Assembly: GCA_021296265.1 (NCBI GenBank)
Contig: JAGWAT010000020.1
Coordinates: 1 to 37,415, forward strand
Direction of reading: 5' to 3'
Length of the DNA stretch: 37,415 nucleotides
Origin: Alphaproteobacteria bacterium
GTDB lineage: Bacteria; Pseudomonadota; Alphaproteobacteria; TMED109
The translations under genes were made by a program, and so were the position numbers. Within the stretch, counting starts at the first letter, position 1; each line of letters begins with the position of its first letter. The notes under the pieces are model-generated. The model was not told the DNA's origin and did not search any database. It saw only the letters and a list, made by a program, of their open reading frames with translations. This document shows positions 1 through 10,954 of this stretch, in pieces.

Positions 1-95
1 CGCCGCCTGGCCGGCTTGGCCGCGGTACCCGCTCGGCACTAACATTACGACTGGACCAATCGATCGGGGCTGATCAGGATCATCTTCCGGTTTGG

Positions 96-1082
96 CTAGG
101 TCGTTGGCTGCCATTGATCCGGATTCAGAGCTTTCACCCGCTTGGCGAAGGCACGGTGCATGGCGTTGAGATTCGTCGCCAGCCAGCTGTGTTGCCGTGG
201 CCAGTCGGTCTGGTCCGCGGGGTCAAGGTCGTTCAGGTACACCGCAATCCGGCTGTCCCGCCCCGTCGGCAACTCCTCCCATTCGAGGGAATGGCCGAGC
301 CCCTGCTCAATCTCTGCTGCTTGCTCGCGCAGAATGTGAAAGCTCGCCTTCGCCGTGTCCCCCGCGATGTAGAGCTCAGCGCGGATCTGGCGCTTGGTAA
401 TCGCCATACAGGCCGCGAGATTGAAGTCGGTCCTGCCGATCGGGTAACCCATCCAGGACTGGGGTTGCGGTTTGCGGTTGCCCGTTACGCGGCCATGTGC
501 CTGATCGAGGGCGGCATTCAGGGCGCCCCAGTAGCTCCGTTGCATCAACCGCGTTTCGGACAGCTCCGAATCGTCGATGGATCGCGCCGCGCGTGCCACC
601 GAGCGCGACCAGTCGTTCGGCTTCGATACCACGTTGAATTTGGGCGCGGCAGGTGATTCTCCGATGCGCCACAGCTCGACTTCAAGCGCGAAGAAGCGGA
701 AGCTCTCGTCGGTGATCCGGTTCAGCCAGTCCAGTGTCGCTCGGTGTTCCTCGGTGAAGAGAGCTGCGATCCAGACAATGGTGACGGCCTCCAGGCCGGA
801 CGCGTAGGTCAGCAACTGACCGAGATGGGTGTGGTCGGTCCGTTCGAGCTGGTTCTCGATCAGGACCCACGCTCCGGACCTGCCGTCCTTGCACAGGATG
901 TCGGCCCGGAAGGGACCCACCGCCCGTTCCTGCGCTTCCAGATCCAGTTCGATTCCCAGGGTGTCCCCGAGCACGGCGAGGTTTTCCGGGCGGGCAAGCC
1001 AGGGCGTGAAGTCGTTTGCCTCGGTGGTCCAAATGTCGCGCAAATCCACCCGCGCGAGCGTGCCAAGCGCCTGCTCTGTCAT
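96..1082 (-). CDS. DUF4268 domain protein, nuclease-like fold
   Basis: A 328-residue protein that resembles the DUF4268 family, whose biochemical role is not established. The N-terminal half has a pattern reminiscent of PD-(D/E)xK nucleases: Asp61 in ADILCKD, then Glu76 and Gln78 in VLIENQLE, followed by a His-rich TDHTHLGQ stretch (83-90) on a predicted helix. The C-terminal half (about 200-320) carries the DUF4268 part, with the motif WMGYPIGR near its start. There is no signal peptide or membrane segment, so it is probably cytoplasmic. The ATG start has a GAGG element about 8 bases upstream. It stands alone, left of tRNA-Arg, and its nearest neighbour is 370 bases away. Such genes are commonly sporadic in genomes. 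The family call is good; nuclease activity is inference. Confidence 0.75.
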   Translation of the reverse strand: MTEQALGTLARVDLRDIWTTEANDFTPWLARPENLAVLGDTLGIELDLEAQERAVGPFRADILCKDGRSGAWVLIENQLERTDHTHLGQLLTYASGLEAVTIVWIAALFTEEHRATLDWLNRITDESFRFFALEVELWRIGESPAAPKFNVVSKPNDWSRSVARAARSIDDSELSETRLMQRSYWGALNAALDQAHGRVTGNRKPQPQSWMGYPIGRTDFNLAACMAITKRQIRAELYIAGDTAKASFHILREQAAEIEQGLGHSLEWEELPTGRDSRIAVYLNDLDPADQTDWPRQHSWLATNLNAMHRAFAKRVKALNPDQWQPTT

Positions 1083-1451
1083 TTGCTCGCCTCACCGCGA
1101 AAATCGTCTTGTACCCCGCGGCTCGGCAAGCGATCAAGCGGAGCGCACCCGGTCGCCGCTGATGAGCGAGTGAGCGCGAGATTGGCCGCGAGCGCATAGT
1201 TTGTTGACAATCGACAGTTCGACCGTCCCTGACAGCCTGACGCCCCCAAACAGCCGATTGGGAGAGGGCACGGCCCGTCCGAAGCGCTTTCCGCAGACGC
1301 TCGCGGCCGGTGCCACGAGTGCGCCACTGCCGCCATTCAAAGTCAGACCGTCATATGCAAAGTGTTTGCCAATAGTTTGCCAGCCGGGCAAACAGGGACC
1401 TCGCTGGATCGAAACTGATCCATACATCTGCATCTATACAACAAGTTAGGG
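1083..1451. other. Intergenic region between DUF4268 gene and tRNA-Arg
   Basis: These 369 bases hold no gene I can support. Short open frames on both strands lack family resemblance and ribosome binding sites. The only structure seen is a short hairpin at 1375-1393 and a TTGACA hexamer at 1204-1209 on the plus strand that faces no gene. Confidence 0.5.
1375..1393 (-). terminator. Hairpin downstream of tRNA-Arg, possible weak terminator
   Basis: A perfect 7-bp inverted repeat (GTTTGCC / GGCAAAC) with a 5-base loop lies about 60 bases past the 3' end of tRNA-Arg on the minus strand. No T-run follows, so an intrinsic terminator role is uncertain. Confidence 0.3.
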
Positions 1452-1528
1452 TGGCGCGCCCTGCAGGACTCGAACCTGCGACCTGCGATTTAGAAGACCG
1501 CTGCTCTATCCGCCTGAGCTAAGGGCGC
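1452..1528 (-). tRNA. tRNA-Arg (anticodon TCT)
   Basis: A 77-base cloverleaf on the minus strand. The acceptor stem GCGCCCT pairs with AGGGCGC. The D arm is GCTC/GAGC. The anticodon stem is GCGGT/ATCGC with loop CTTCTAA, giving anticodon TCT, which reads AGA and AGG arginine codons. The T arm is GCAGG-TTCGAGT-CCTGC. The discriminator base is G and the 3' CCA is encoded. AGA/AGG are rare codons in a GC-rich genome. Confidence 0.95.
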
Positions 1529-1641
1529 TCACCTAGACACTACCGGCTGCGCCGAGCGGTTGCACCGCGCCGCGCGGCCGGAGTGACGTGTGGGGCTGCA
1601 TCGGCTCGGGGGCGGCGAGGCCCCCCACCGGGTCCCCGGGC

Positions 1642-2232
1642 CTAGTCGGCGAATACTCCGGTTTCCCCTTCGGGGAGCGGCACCTCGAACGCGTTCAGGA
1701 TGAACGAGACAAGCGTGTAGTAACCGACGAGTGTGACGAGTTCGACCAGTCCGCCGTCGCCGACGACTGCGCGGGCGCTTCGGTACGTGTGCTCGTCCAC
1801 CTTGCCGTCCTTCAGGAGGGCTGCGGCCACGTCGTATGCGGCCTGCTCGACCGGATCCGACAGGGACGGGGGCTCGCCGTTCCGGATGGCCGTGAGGATG
1901 TCTTCGGGGATGCCTTCCTGCCGGGCAATCCGGGCGTGGGCCCACCATTCGAACTCGGCTCTCCAGGTGGCACCCACCGTCAGGATCGCGATTTCGCGGG
2001 CAGCGGCGGGCAACCTGCCGCGGAACCGGAGCTGCTCGCCGAGGGCCAGCACGCCCTCTCCCAGGTCCGGGCGATGGGCCCAGGCGTTGAACGGACCGGC
2101 CAGGCCGCCGCGCGAATCGATGAAGGTGGCGGGCGTGTGGTGCCGTGCGCGCTCACCGCCGGTGACGACGTCGAAGACGGCGCGTTGAGCGGCGGTGGCC
2201 TCTCGAAGGGTGATGGGGGGAAGTCGACTCAT
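1642..2232 (-). CDS. Carboxymuconolactone decarboxylase family protein
   Basis: A 196-residue all-helical protein of the carboxymuconolactone decarboxylase / AhpD-like superfamily. The core motif is REIAILTVGATWRAEFEWWAHA (about residues 89-110), with a conserved Glu-Trp-x-x-His arrangement followed by an Ala-x-x-x-Gly helix. The protein contains no cysteine at all, so the CxxC-based peroxidase chemistry of AhpD is excluded; a lyase or decarboxylase-like role is more likely, but the substrate is unknown. An ATG further upstream would add 44 low-complexity residues. I chose the ATG at 2232, where a GGAG sits about 8 bases upstream and family similarity begins. It is flanked by tRNA-Arg and the NDUFS4-like gene, neither functionally related. 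Confidence 0.82.
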   Translation of the reverse strand: MSRLPPITLREATAAQRAVFDVVTGGERARHHTPATFIDSRGGLAGPFNAWAHRPDLGEGVLALGEQLRFRGRLPAAAREIAILTVGATWRAEFEWWAHARIARQEGIPEDILTAIRNGEPPSLSDPVEQAAYDVAAALLKDGKVDEHTYRSARAVVGDGGLVELVTLVGYYTLVSFILNAFEVPLPEGETGVFAD

Positions 2233-2360
2233 GCTAGGTGCTCCAGTCCCGGCGGGCTCGTCCGGGTCGGCGTTAGTCGCGCATCTGGGCCGCCCCGGAC
2301 GGGAACCGGCGCTGGGGTGGCCAGTGAACCGGCGCCTGCCTGACGGCCGCGCCCGGGGGT

Positions 2361-2657
2361 TCACATCGGGGATTGGGGCCGGAAATTGTCGGCGTAGGTC
2401 TGCTGTCCCGGCCGCTGATCGGCCGGGTCGGCGATTTCGTACCGCAGTCCGTGTGTCTCCGCGAACCGGACGGCAGAGGCCCGGTTCGGGAACGTCATGG
2501 TGACCTGCTCGGCCGTGTCGTTGGACGCGGTCCAGCCCATCAGGGTTTCCACGCTCTGAGGCACCCGGGCCAGGAATTCCAGGCGCCAGCGACGAGTCTT
2601 GCGCAGGCCCGACTGCATGGCCGTCCGCGCTGGACGGTAGATCCGGACGTCCGCCAT
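2361..2657 (-). CDS. NDUFS4-like complex I accessory protein
   Basis: A 98-residue protein of the 'ETC complex I subunit conserved region' family, homologous to mitochondrial NDUFS4 (18-kDa/AQDQ subunit). In mitochondria and alphaproteobacteria it is a peripheral accessory subunit of NADH:quinone oxidoreductase near the NADH-oxidising module. Visible signatures are the opening VRIYRPART, the WRLEF segment, the MGWTAS turn (about 40-45), and the ending YADNF. The usual bacterial length is about 100 residues. The ATG at 2657 was chosen because similarity starts there; longer frames run back into the tRNA-Pro gene. The start lies only 13 bases beyond the tRNA 3' end, so the two are probably co-transcribed. 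No other nuo genes are present in the window. Confidence 0.88.
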   Translation of the reverse strand: MADVRIYRPARTAMQSGLRKTRRWRLEFLARVPQSVETLMGWTASNDTAEQVTMTFPNRASAVRFAETHGLRYEIADPADQRPGQQTYADNFRPQSPM

Positions 2658-2670
2658 AGACGACTCCCTG

Positions 2671-2747
2671 TGGTCGGGGCGGCGTGATTTGAACACGCGA
2701 CCCCCTGCTCCCAAAGCAGGTGCGCTACCAGGCTGCGCTACGCCCCG
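2671..2747 (-). tRNA. tRNA-Pro (anticodon TGG)
   Basis: A 77-base cloverleaf on the minus strand. The acceptor stem CGGGGCG pairs with CGCCCCG. The D arm is GCGC..GCGC, the anticodon stem is CCTGC/GCAGG with loop TTTGGGA (anticodon TGG), and the T arm is GCGTG-TTCAAAT-CACGC. The 3' CCA is encoded. The gene sits directly upstream of the NDUFS4-like coding sequence. Confidence 0.95.
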
Positions 2748-2774
2748 TGGCCCGCAGGCTACCCGAAGTTCGCC

Positions 2775-3896
2775 TCAGGCGCTGCCGTCAAAGGCCACCC
2801 GGACGCCGGACAGGATATGCCGCGTCGCAGGCGGGTAGTAGTTGCGGAACGCGGGGCGCTGGACTTCGGGTTCGCTCAGGCAGCTGCCGCCCTTCAGCAC
2901 GAAGTGTTGCCCGTCGAACCACGGCAGCGAGTACTCGCGATAGGGGAATGGCCGGAACCCGGGATAGGGATGGAAGCGATTGGCGCACCACTCCCAGACC
3001 CGGCCGGTGTCATGGAGCAGGCCGGCCCGCCGGGCGGTCTCCCATTCGTGCTCGTGCGGCAGGCGTCCACCGCGAAACCGGGCATAGGCGCCGGCCTCGT
3101 GACGACTAACGCCGGCGACGAATTCGCCGGGGTCGCCCGGACCGGCGCCCTGCCAGGCGTCCGGTACCTCGATATCCATCCGCGCCCGCCAACGCCAGCC
3201 TTCCGGTGTCCACCAGCGGGGGTCTCGGTACCCGCCCGCGACCACAAACGCCTCCCATTCGCGATTGGTGACCGGCTGCTGCGAGATGCGGAAAGCGCGT
3301 AGCCGGACCTGTGAACGCGGGAGCTCGTTGTCGTGCGCGCGGGCCGGATCGCCGCTGCCGACGGGCGCGACCCCGTCCGCCAGCGTCCGGGTGGCCGCAT
3401 CGGTCGCCCCCGGGCGCCCGGGCCCGACCGCCGGCCGGCCGGGGACGCGAAACCGGCCGACGGCCGTGCGAATGGTTTCGAGATGCTGGGCGTGATGCGA
3501 GACGAGGAAATGCAGGATGCGGTCATCCTCGCGCAGCGGATCCGCCGCGTCCGGATCGCGCGCCTCGCACAGGAGCGACCGGTTGCGTTGCATCGTCTCG
3601 TTCGACCACCGGAGCAGCTCGGGGCGCGGCGGCAGGAGGCATCCCCGGGTGGACTTCGGTGCGAGTTCCGGCAGGCAGCGTCGCGCGAGACGTTCGCGGA
3701 TCGCGTGATCGGCCAACAGGGCGGAACGGATCCACACGCATTCGACGAACACACAGTGCTCGAGATGCCACCCGATCGGGCTGAGGTCAGGGTGCGCCTG
3801 ATCGCGCAGGCGGACATCGCTCTGTGCAGCAGCAGCGCCGAGGAGGGCCCGCTGCAGGTCGTGCCAGCGATCTAAGGGATCGTTGGCCGGGTTCAC
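2775..3896 (-). CDS. egtB: EgtB-type sulfoxide synthase
   Basis: A 373-residue protein with an N-terminal DinB-like four-helix domain (about 5-150) and a C-terminal formylglycine-generating-enzyme/sulfatase-modifying domain (about 195-370). EgtB is a non-haem iron enzyme that joins gamma-glutamylcysteine to hercynine with O2, forming the sulfoxide in ergothioneine synthesis. The iron ligands are visible: His44 (GWHLEH) and the HxxxHxE motif with His134, His138 and Glu140. The catalytic domain has GRVWEWCANRFHPYPGF and, near the end, KGGSCLSE and SGVRVAF. Its ATG overlaps the egtC stop by 4 bases, so the two are translationally coupled. The neighbouring EgtC supports a gamma-glutamylcysteine substrate over selenoneine synthase SenA or a cysteine-using EgtB. 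It is somewhat shorter than mycobacterial EgtB (about 430). Confidence 0.85.
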   Translation of the reverse strand: MNPANDPLDRWHDLQRALLGAAAAQSDVRLRDQAHPDLSPIGWHLEHCVFVECVWIRSALLADHAIRERLARRCLPELAPKSTRGCLLPPRPELLRWSNETMQRNRSLLCEARDPDAADPLREDDRILHFLVSHHAQHLETIRTAVGRFRVPGRPAVGPGRPGATDAATRTLADGVAPVGSGDPARAHDNELPRSQVRLRAFRISQQPVTNREWEAFVVAGGYRDPRWWTPEGWRWRARMDIEVPDAWQGAGPGDPGEFVAGVSRHEAGAYARFRGGRLPHEHEWETARRAGLLHDTGRVWEWCANRFHPYPGFRPFPYREYSLPWFDGQHFVLKGGSCLSEPEVQRPAFRNYYPPATRHILSGVRVAFDGSA

Positions 3897-4672
3897 AATG
3901 GCTGGGTCTCGATGCCGGCGTCCGCGAGCACGACGAGATACCCCGACGGCACGCGTTCCCAGGACGAGTCCTGGTCGAACGGTTCCGAGGCCACCAGCAG
4001 GCCGCCGGCGAACGCGCGGTGGTGCACGGCGGTGTACAGGCTCGGCGCGGGTCGCCGGCCCACTGCGTGACGGGTGGCGACGATCTGGTCCGGCGTGGCC
4101 GCGATCACGTTCAGCAGCGCATCCGCGTCGCGTGGAAGCAGATGGGACAGGACCTTGAACGCCTGGCGCACGGCACCGGGCAGGTCATCGCCCGTGAGCT
4201 GCCACTGTCGGCGCACCAGTGCGAACAGGAGCTCGGAATCGCTCGAACCCTGGATGGTCGCCTCAAGTCCGGGCGGCAGAAGCTGGCGCAGGCGCGGACG
4301 CACCGTGCCTAGGAATTGCTCGATGTAGCCGTTGTGCGAGAACAGTAGGCCGTCAGCCTGAAACGGGTGGGTGTTCTCGTGGTGCACCGGCAGGGGCGGT
4401 GTGGCGCTCCGGACATTGGCGATCCAGATCGGTCGTGTCAGCGCGCCCGCCAGCGGCAGCAGGTTGGGATCCTGCCAGACTGGGAGCGTGCTTCGGTAAT
4501 GGCCGGGACTCCGGTCGTCATTGAACCAGCCGAAGCCGTAGCCGTCGGCGCACACGAGGGCCCGCTCGAACTCACGGGCGGCATGACTCTGGACCACGAG
4601 CGAGTGCGCCGGCCGGGTCATGAAGGCGTCAAGACGGCACGGGGGACCGAAGTAGGCGGCGTGACGGCACAT
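3893..4672 (-). CDS. egtC: EgtC-type class II glutamine amidotransferase
   Basis: A 259-residue Ntn-hydrolase of the class II glutamine amidotransferase family. The protein starts MCRHAAYFGPP, so Cys2 becomes the N-terminal nucleophile after methionine removal. Further signatures are DGYGFGWF (about 43-50), the RSATPP loop and HPFQADGLLFSHNGYI, the typical glutamine-site segment. In ergothioneine synthesis EgtC removes the glutamyl group from gamma-glutamyl-hercynylcysteine sulfoxide. The direct 4-base overlap with egtB downstream identifies it as EgtC rather than a generic amidotransferase or YafJ protein. It is the first gene of the pair and is divergent from mdh. EgtA, EgtD and EgtE are not in the window. 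The ATG at 4672 has an AAGAG element a few bases upstream. Confidence 0.87.
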   Translation of the reverse strand: MCRHAAYFGPPCRLDAFMTRPAHSLVVQSHAAREFERALVCADGYGFGWFNDDRSPGHYRSTLPVWQDPNLLPLAGALTRPIWIANVRSATPPLPVHHENTHPFQADGLLFSHNGYIEQFLGTVRPRLRQLLPPGLEATIQGSSDSELLFALVRRQWQLTGDDLPGAVRQAFKVLSHLLPRDADALLNVIAATPDQIVATRHAVGRRPAPSLYTAVHHRAFAGGLLVASEPFDQDSSWERVPSGYLVVLADAGIETQPL

Positions 4673-7216
<2,544 letters not shown>

Positions 7217-7217
<1 letters not shown>

Positions 7218-8092
7218 TGGCCATCCTCGTGAACGGCCGGACCCGGGTCATCTGTCAGGGCTTCACGGGTGCCCAGGGCACGTTCCATTCGGAACAGGCG
7301 ATTGCCTATGGCACCCGGATGGTCGGTGGGGTGACGCCGGGCAAGGGGGGCGGCACGCACCTCGGGCTGCCGGTGTTCGATACGGTCCGCGAGGCCGTCG
7401 CCGAGACCGGTGCCGACGCGACCGTGATCTACGTGCCGCCGCCGTTCGCGGCGGACGCGATCCTGGAAGCCGCGGATGCCGGTGTGGCGCTGGCCGTGTG
7501 CATCACGGAAGGCATCCCCGTGCTCGACATGGTGCGGGTCCGGCGGGTGCTGGAGGGGTCGGGCACCCGACTGGTGGGCCCGAACTGCCCCGGGGTGATC
7601 ACCCCGGGGGCCTGCAAGATCGGCATCATGCCGGGGCACATCCACCTGCCCGGCAGTGTCGGCATCGTGTCGCGTTCCGGCACCCTGACGTATGAAGCGG
7701 TTGCCCAGACGACTGCAGCGGGACTCGGGCAGTCCACCTGCGTGGGCATCGGTGGTGATCCGGTTCCCGGCACCACGTTCGTGGACGTCCTCGAGGCGTT
7801 CGTCGCGGATGACGCCACGCGGTCGATCGTGCTCATCGGCGAGATCGGTGGGGTGGCGGAGGAAGAAGCCGCCGAGTTCCTCCGGAGTGCCGGCAGCGAC
7901 AAACCGGTCGTTGCGTTCATTGCCGGCCGGGCGGCGCCGCCCGGCCGCCGGATGGGACATGCCGGCGCCATCATCGCTGGCGGATCGGGAGGCGCCGACG
8001 CGAAGATCGAGGCGCTTCGCGAGGCCGGGGTCTCGGTTGTGGATTCGCCCGCCGAAATCGGTTCGACCATGGCACGTGTCGCTGCCAGTTAG
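7217..8092 (+). CDS. sucD: Succinyl-CoA synthetase, alpha subunit
   Basis: A 291-residue alpha subunit of succinyl-CoA ligase, carrying the CoA-binding Rossmann domain and the phosphorylated histidine. Visible signatures are [18 protein letters not shown] (about 12-29) for CoA binding, [20 protein letters not shown] and [13 protein letters not shown]. The catalytic His248 lies in GHAGAIIAG. It starts with the last base of the sucC stop codon, a one-base overlap typical of sucCD. It acts with SucC downstream of the 2-oxoglutarate dehydrogenase complex encoded by the next three genes. Confidence 0.96.
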
Positions 8093-8134
8093 CGGGCGCG
8101 GGGCGCCCGCGTTCGCCTAGAGGAGAGGGTCAGC

Positions 8135-10942
8135 GTGACGATCGTCGAAGGTTCCGGTGTGCGTCAGAAAGAACTCCAGCGTCTCTATGCGGCCTTTACG
8201 GCCGACCCCGAAACGGTTGATCCGGCGTGGCGGAGCTTCTTCGGCGCCCTGGCGCCGTCCGCCGTGGAGTGGCTGGAGGACCCGCCGCTCTCTCCGACGG
8301 CGTCCCCGGTGGGAAGCCCACCGGCGGCGATGCTGGAGGGTACCCGGGATTCGATCCGCGCCCTCATGCTGATCCGCGCGTTTCGCGTGCGCGGCAACCT
8401 GCAGGCGAACCTGGACCCGCTCGGGCTGGCGCCCGCCACGCCGCATCCGGAACTCGACCCGGCGAGCTACGGGTTTGCGCCGGCGGACTACGACCGGCCG
8501 ATTTTCATCGATTACGTGCTGGGGCTCGAGTGGGCGACCCTCCGCGAGATCATGCGAATTCTCGAGGAGACCTACGCCGGGACCATCGGCGTGCAGTTCA
8601 TGCACATCCAGGATCCCGACCGGAAGGCCTGGATCCAGCGCCGCATCGAATACAAGGATGCCGGCCCGGATTTCACCGATCTCGGCAAGCGGACGATTCT
8701 CGAACGCCTGACGGATGCTGAAACGTTCGAGCGGTACTTGGCCCGCCGCTTCACGGGCACCAAGCGCTTCGGCCTGGAAGGCGGTGAAGCCATAGTCCCG
8801 GCGATCGAGCAGATCATCAAGCGGGGTGGCGCGCTCGGTCTCAAGGAGATCGTGCTGGGCATGGCGCACCGCGGCCGGTTGAACATGCTGGCCAACGTGC
8901 TCAACAAGCCCCTGGAGGCCATCTTCGCCGAGTTCCGAGGCGCGCCGGCGCTCCCACCGGGGATCGATGCCGCGGGCGACGTCAAGTACCATCTCGGCAC
9001 CTCGGCCGATCGAACCATGGGCGACGTGACCATGCATCTCTCGCTGACGGCCAACCCGTCCCATCTCGAGGCGGTGAACCCGGTGGTGGTGGGGAAGGTT
9101 CGCGCCAAGCAGTCCATGCTGCCGGGGGAGGTGGCGCGGAAGCAGGTGGCCGGGCTCACGCTGCACGGCGACGCCGCGTTCGCCGGGCAGGGGCTGGTTT
9201 CGGAGACCCTCGGGCTCTCGCAGCTGGAAGGCTACAACACCGGGGGGACGATCCACTTCATTATCAACAACCAGATCGGCTTCACCACCAACCCGGTGCA
9301 CTATCGGCCGGGTCCCTGGTGCTCGGATGTGGCCCTGATGGTGCAGACGCCCATCTTCCACGTGAACGGCGATGATCCAGAGGCGGTCGTCTACGCCGCC
9401 CGGGTGGCGACGGAGTACCGGCAGCAGTTCCAGTCGGACGTCGTCATCGACATGATCTGCTATCGCCGGTTCGGCCACAACGAGGGAGACGAACCCGCGT
9501 TCACGCAGCCCCTCATGTACCAGCGCATCGCCGAGCATCCCACGACCCGGGAGATTTACGCGCGCAAGATGGTGAAGGAGGGCGTGGTCACGGCGACCGA
9601 GGCGGACGCCGTGGTGACCGCCTGCCAGGACCGTCTGGACCAAGCCTATTCGGCCAGCGAATCGTACGTCCCGAACAAGGCCGACTGGCTGGAAGGAGCG
9701 TGGGAAGGATTCGTCGGCGAGGCCGGGCCGGGTTCGCGGCGGGGCAAGACCGGCGTGGATCTGGTCCGCCTGAAGGACATCGGGCGACGAGCCTCGACTC
9801 CGCCCGAAGGATTCGAGGTGCACAGCAAGATCGCCCGGCAGCTGAACCGTCGTGTTGAATGCATCGAGAGGGGCCGCGATATCGACTGGGCCACCGGCGA
9901 GATGCTCGCCATCGGATCGCTCCTCGCCGAGGGCGTGCCGGTCCGGATGTCGGGGCAGGACTGCGGCCGAGGTACGTTTTCGCAGCGGCATGCGGTACTG
10001 GTCGACCAGCGTGATGAAACCCGGGTCGTGCCGTTGAACGGGGTTTCCGGGACTCAGGCGGCATTTGAGATCGTCGACAGTCCGCTCGCCGAGGCGAGCG
10101 TCCTGGGTTTCGAGTACGGCTACTCGCTCGCGGCGCCCAAGACGCTGGTGATCTGGGAGGCGCAGTTCGGCGACTTTGCCAACGGCGCGCAGGTCATCAT
10201 CGACCAGTTTATTTCCTCGGGGCAGTCCAAGTGGCTGCGCATGTCGGGTCTCACGATGCTGCTGCCGCACGGTTACGAGGGGCAAGGCCCGGAGCATTCC
10301 TCGGCCCGGATCGAGCGGTTCCTGCAGCTGGCGGCGGACGACAACCTGCAGGTGGTCAACTGCACGACCCCGGCCAACCTGTTCCACGTGCTGCGGCGCC
10401 AGATGCGGCGGAAGTTCCGCCGTTCCCTCATCATCTTCACGCCGAAATCGCTGCTCCGGCACAAGCGCGCGGTCTCGGATCTTGCCGCGTTCGGACCTGA
10501 GTCCAGCTTTCACCGCGTGCTGGGCCAGGCGAACGGGCCCGACCCGGCCGACGTCAGGCGGACCGTGTTCTGTTCGGGGAAGGTGTACTTTGACCTGCTG
10601 GCGGCTTGGGAGCAGAGCGACGGGCGGACCCGGGACACGATCCAGATCGTGCGAATCGAGCAGTACTACCCGTTCCCGCTCGAGTCGGTGAAGGAGGTAC
10701 TCTGGGAATCACCGCGGGCCGGGGTCGTCTGGTGCCAGGAAGAGCCCGCCAACATGGGGGCGTGGCCCTACATCTACCCCCTCCTCCACAGTGCCATGGA
10801 ACAGGCTGAAATGACCGGGCGGCCAGCGTACGTCGGGCGGGCGCCTGCTGCGTCACCGGCAACCGGTCTCTACGCGTCGCACATGTCGGAGCAGCGTGAT
10901 CTCGTCCGCCGCGCCCTGACAGTGCCGCCCGCCGCCGATTGA
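8135..10942 (+). CDS. sucA: 2-oxoglutarate dehydrogenase E1 component
   Basis: A 935-residue thiamine-diphosphate-dependent E1, close to E. coli SucA (933). It decarboxylates 2-oxoglutarate and transfers the succinyl group to the lipoyl arm of E2. An N-terminal segment with the LYAAFTADPETVDPAWRSFF type of helix (E2 binding) is followed by the TPP domain: MAHRGRLNML (about 243-252), HLGTSADR, LTANPSHLEAVNP and HVNGDDPEAV (about 409-418). The C-terminal transketolase-like part contains GQDCGRGTFSQRH and PHGYEGQGPEHSSAR. The start is GTG at 8135 with AGGAGAGG about 7 bases upstream. It is 42 bases after sucD in the same operon. Confidence 0.96.
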   Translation: MTIVEGSGVRQKELQRLYAAFTADPETVDPAWRSFFGALAPSAVEWLEDPPLSPTASPVGSPPAAMLEGTRDSIRALMLIRAFRVRGNLQANLDPLGLAPATPHPELDPASYGFAPADYDRPIFIDYVLGLEWATLREIMRILEETYAGTIGVQFMHIQDPDRKAWIQRRIEYKDAGPDFTDLGKRTILERLTDAETFERYLARRFTGTKRFGLEGGEAIVPAIEQIIKRGGALGLKEIVLGMAHRGRLNMLANVLNKPLEAIFAEFRGAPALPPGIDAAGDVKYHLGTSADRTMGDVTMHLSLTANPSHLEAVNPVVVGKVRAKQSMLPGEVARKQVAGLTLHGDAAFAGQGLVSETLGLSQLEGYNTGGTIHFIINNQIGFTTNPVHYRPGPWCSDVALMVQTPIFHVNGDDPEAVVYAARVATEYRQQFQSDVVIDMICYRRFGHNEGDEPAFTQPLMYQRIAEHPTTREIYARKMVKEGVVTATEADAVVTACQDRLDQAYSASESYVPNKADWLEGAWEGFVGEAGPGSRRGKTGVDLVRLKDIGRRASTPPEGFEVHSKIARQLNRRVECIERGRDIDWATGEMLAIGSLLAEGVPVRMSGQDCGRGTFSQRHAVLVDQRDETRVVPLNGVSGTQAAFEIVDSPLAEASVLGFEYGYSLAAPKTLVIWEAQFGDFANGAQVIIDQFISSGQSKWLRMSGLTMLLPHGYEGQGPEHSSARIERFLQLAADDNLQVVNCTTPANLFHVLRRQMRRKFRRSLIIFTPKSLLRHKRAVSDLAAFGPESSFHRVLGQANGPDPADVRRTVFCSGKVYFDLLAAWEQSDGRTRDTIQIVRIEQYYPFPLESVKEVLWESPRAGVVWCQEEPANMGAWPYIYPLLHSAMEQAEMTGRPAYVGRAPAASPATGLYASHMSEQRDLVRRALTVPPAAD

Positions 10943-10954
10943 CGGGGATCTGCT

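Noticed and set aside
1452-1528. tRNA-Arg as a used attachment site within the window
   Set aside because: No second copy of the tRNA 3' end was seen between 1 and 1451, so an element boundary cannot be shown here.
2775-3896. Selenoneine synthase SenA instead of EgtB
   Set aside because: The overlapping EgtC gene indicates a gamma-glutamyl intermediate; SenB and SenC are not nearby.
8117-10513. A 798-residue open frame antisense to sucA
   Set aside because: It is a shadow of sucA produced by high GC at codon third positions; it has no recognisable domain, while sucA is complete.
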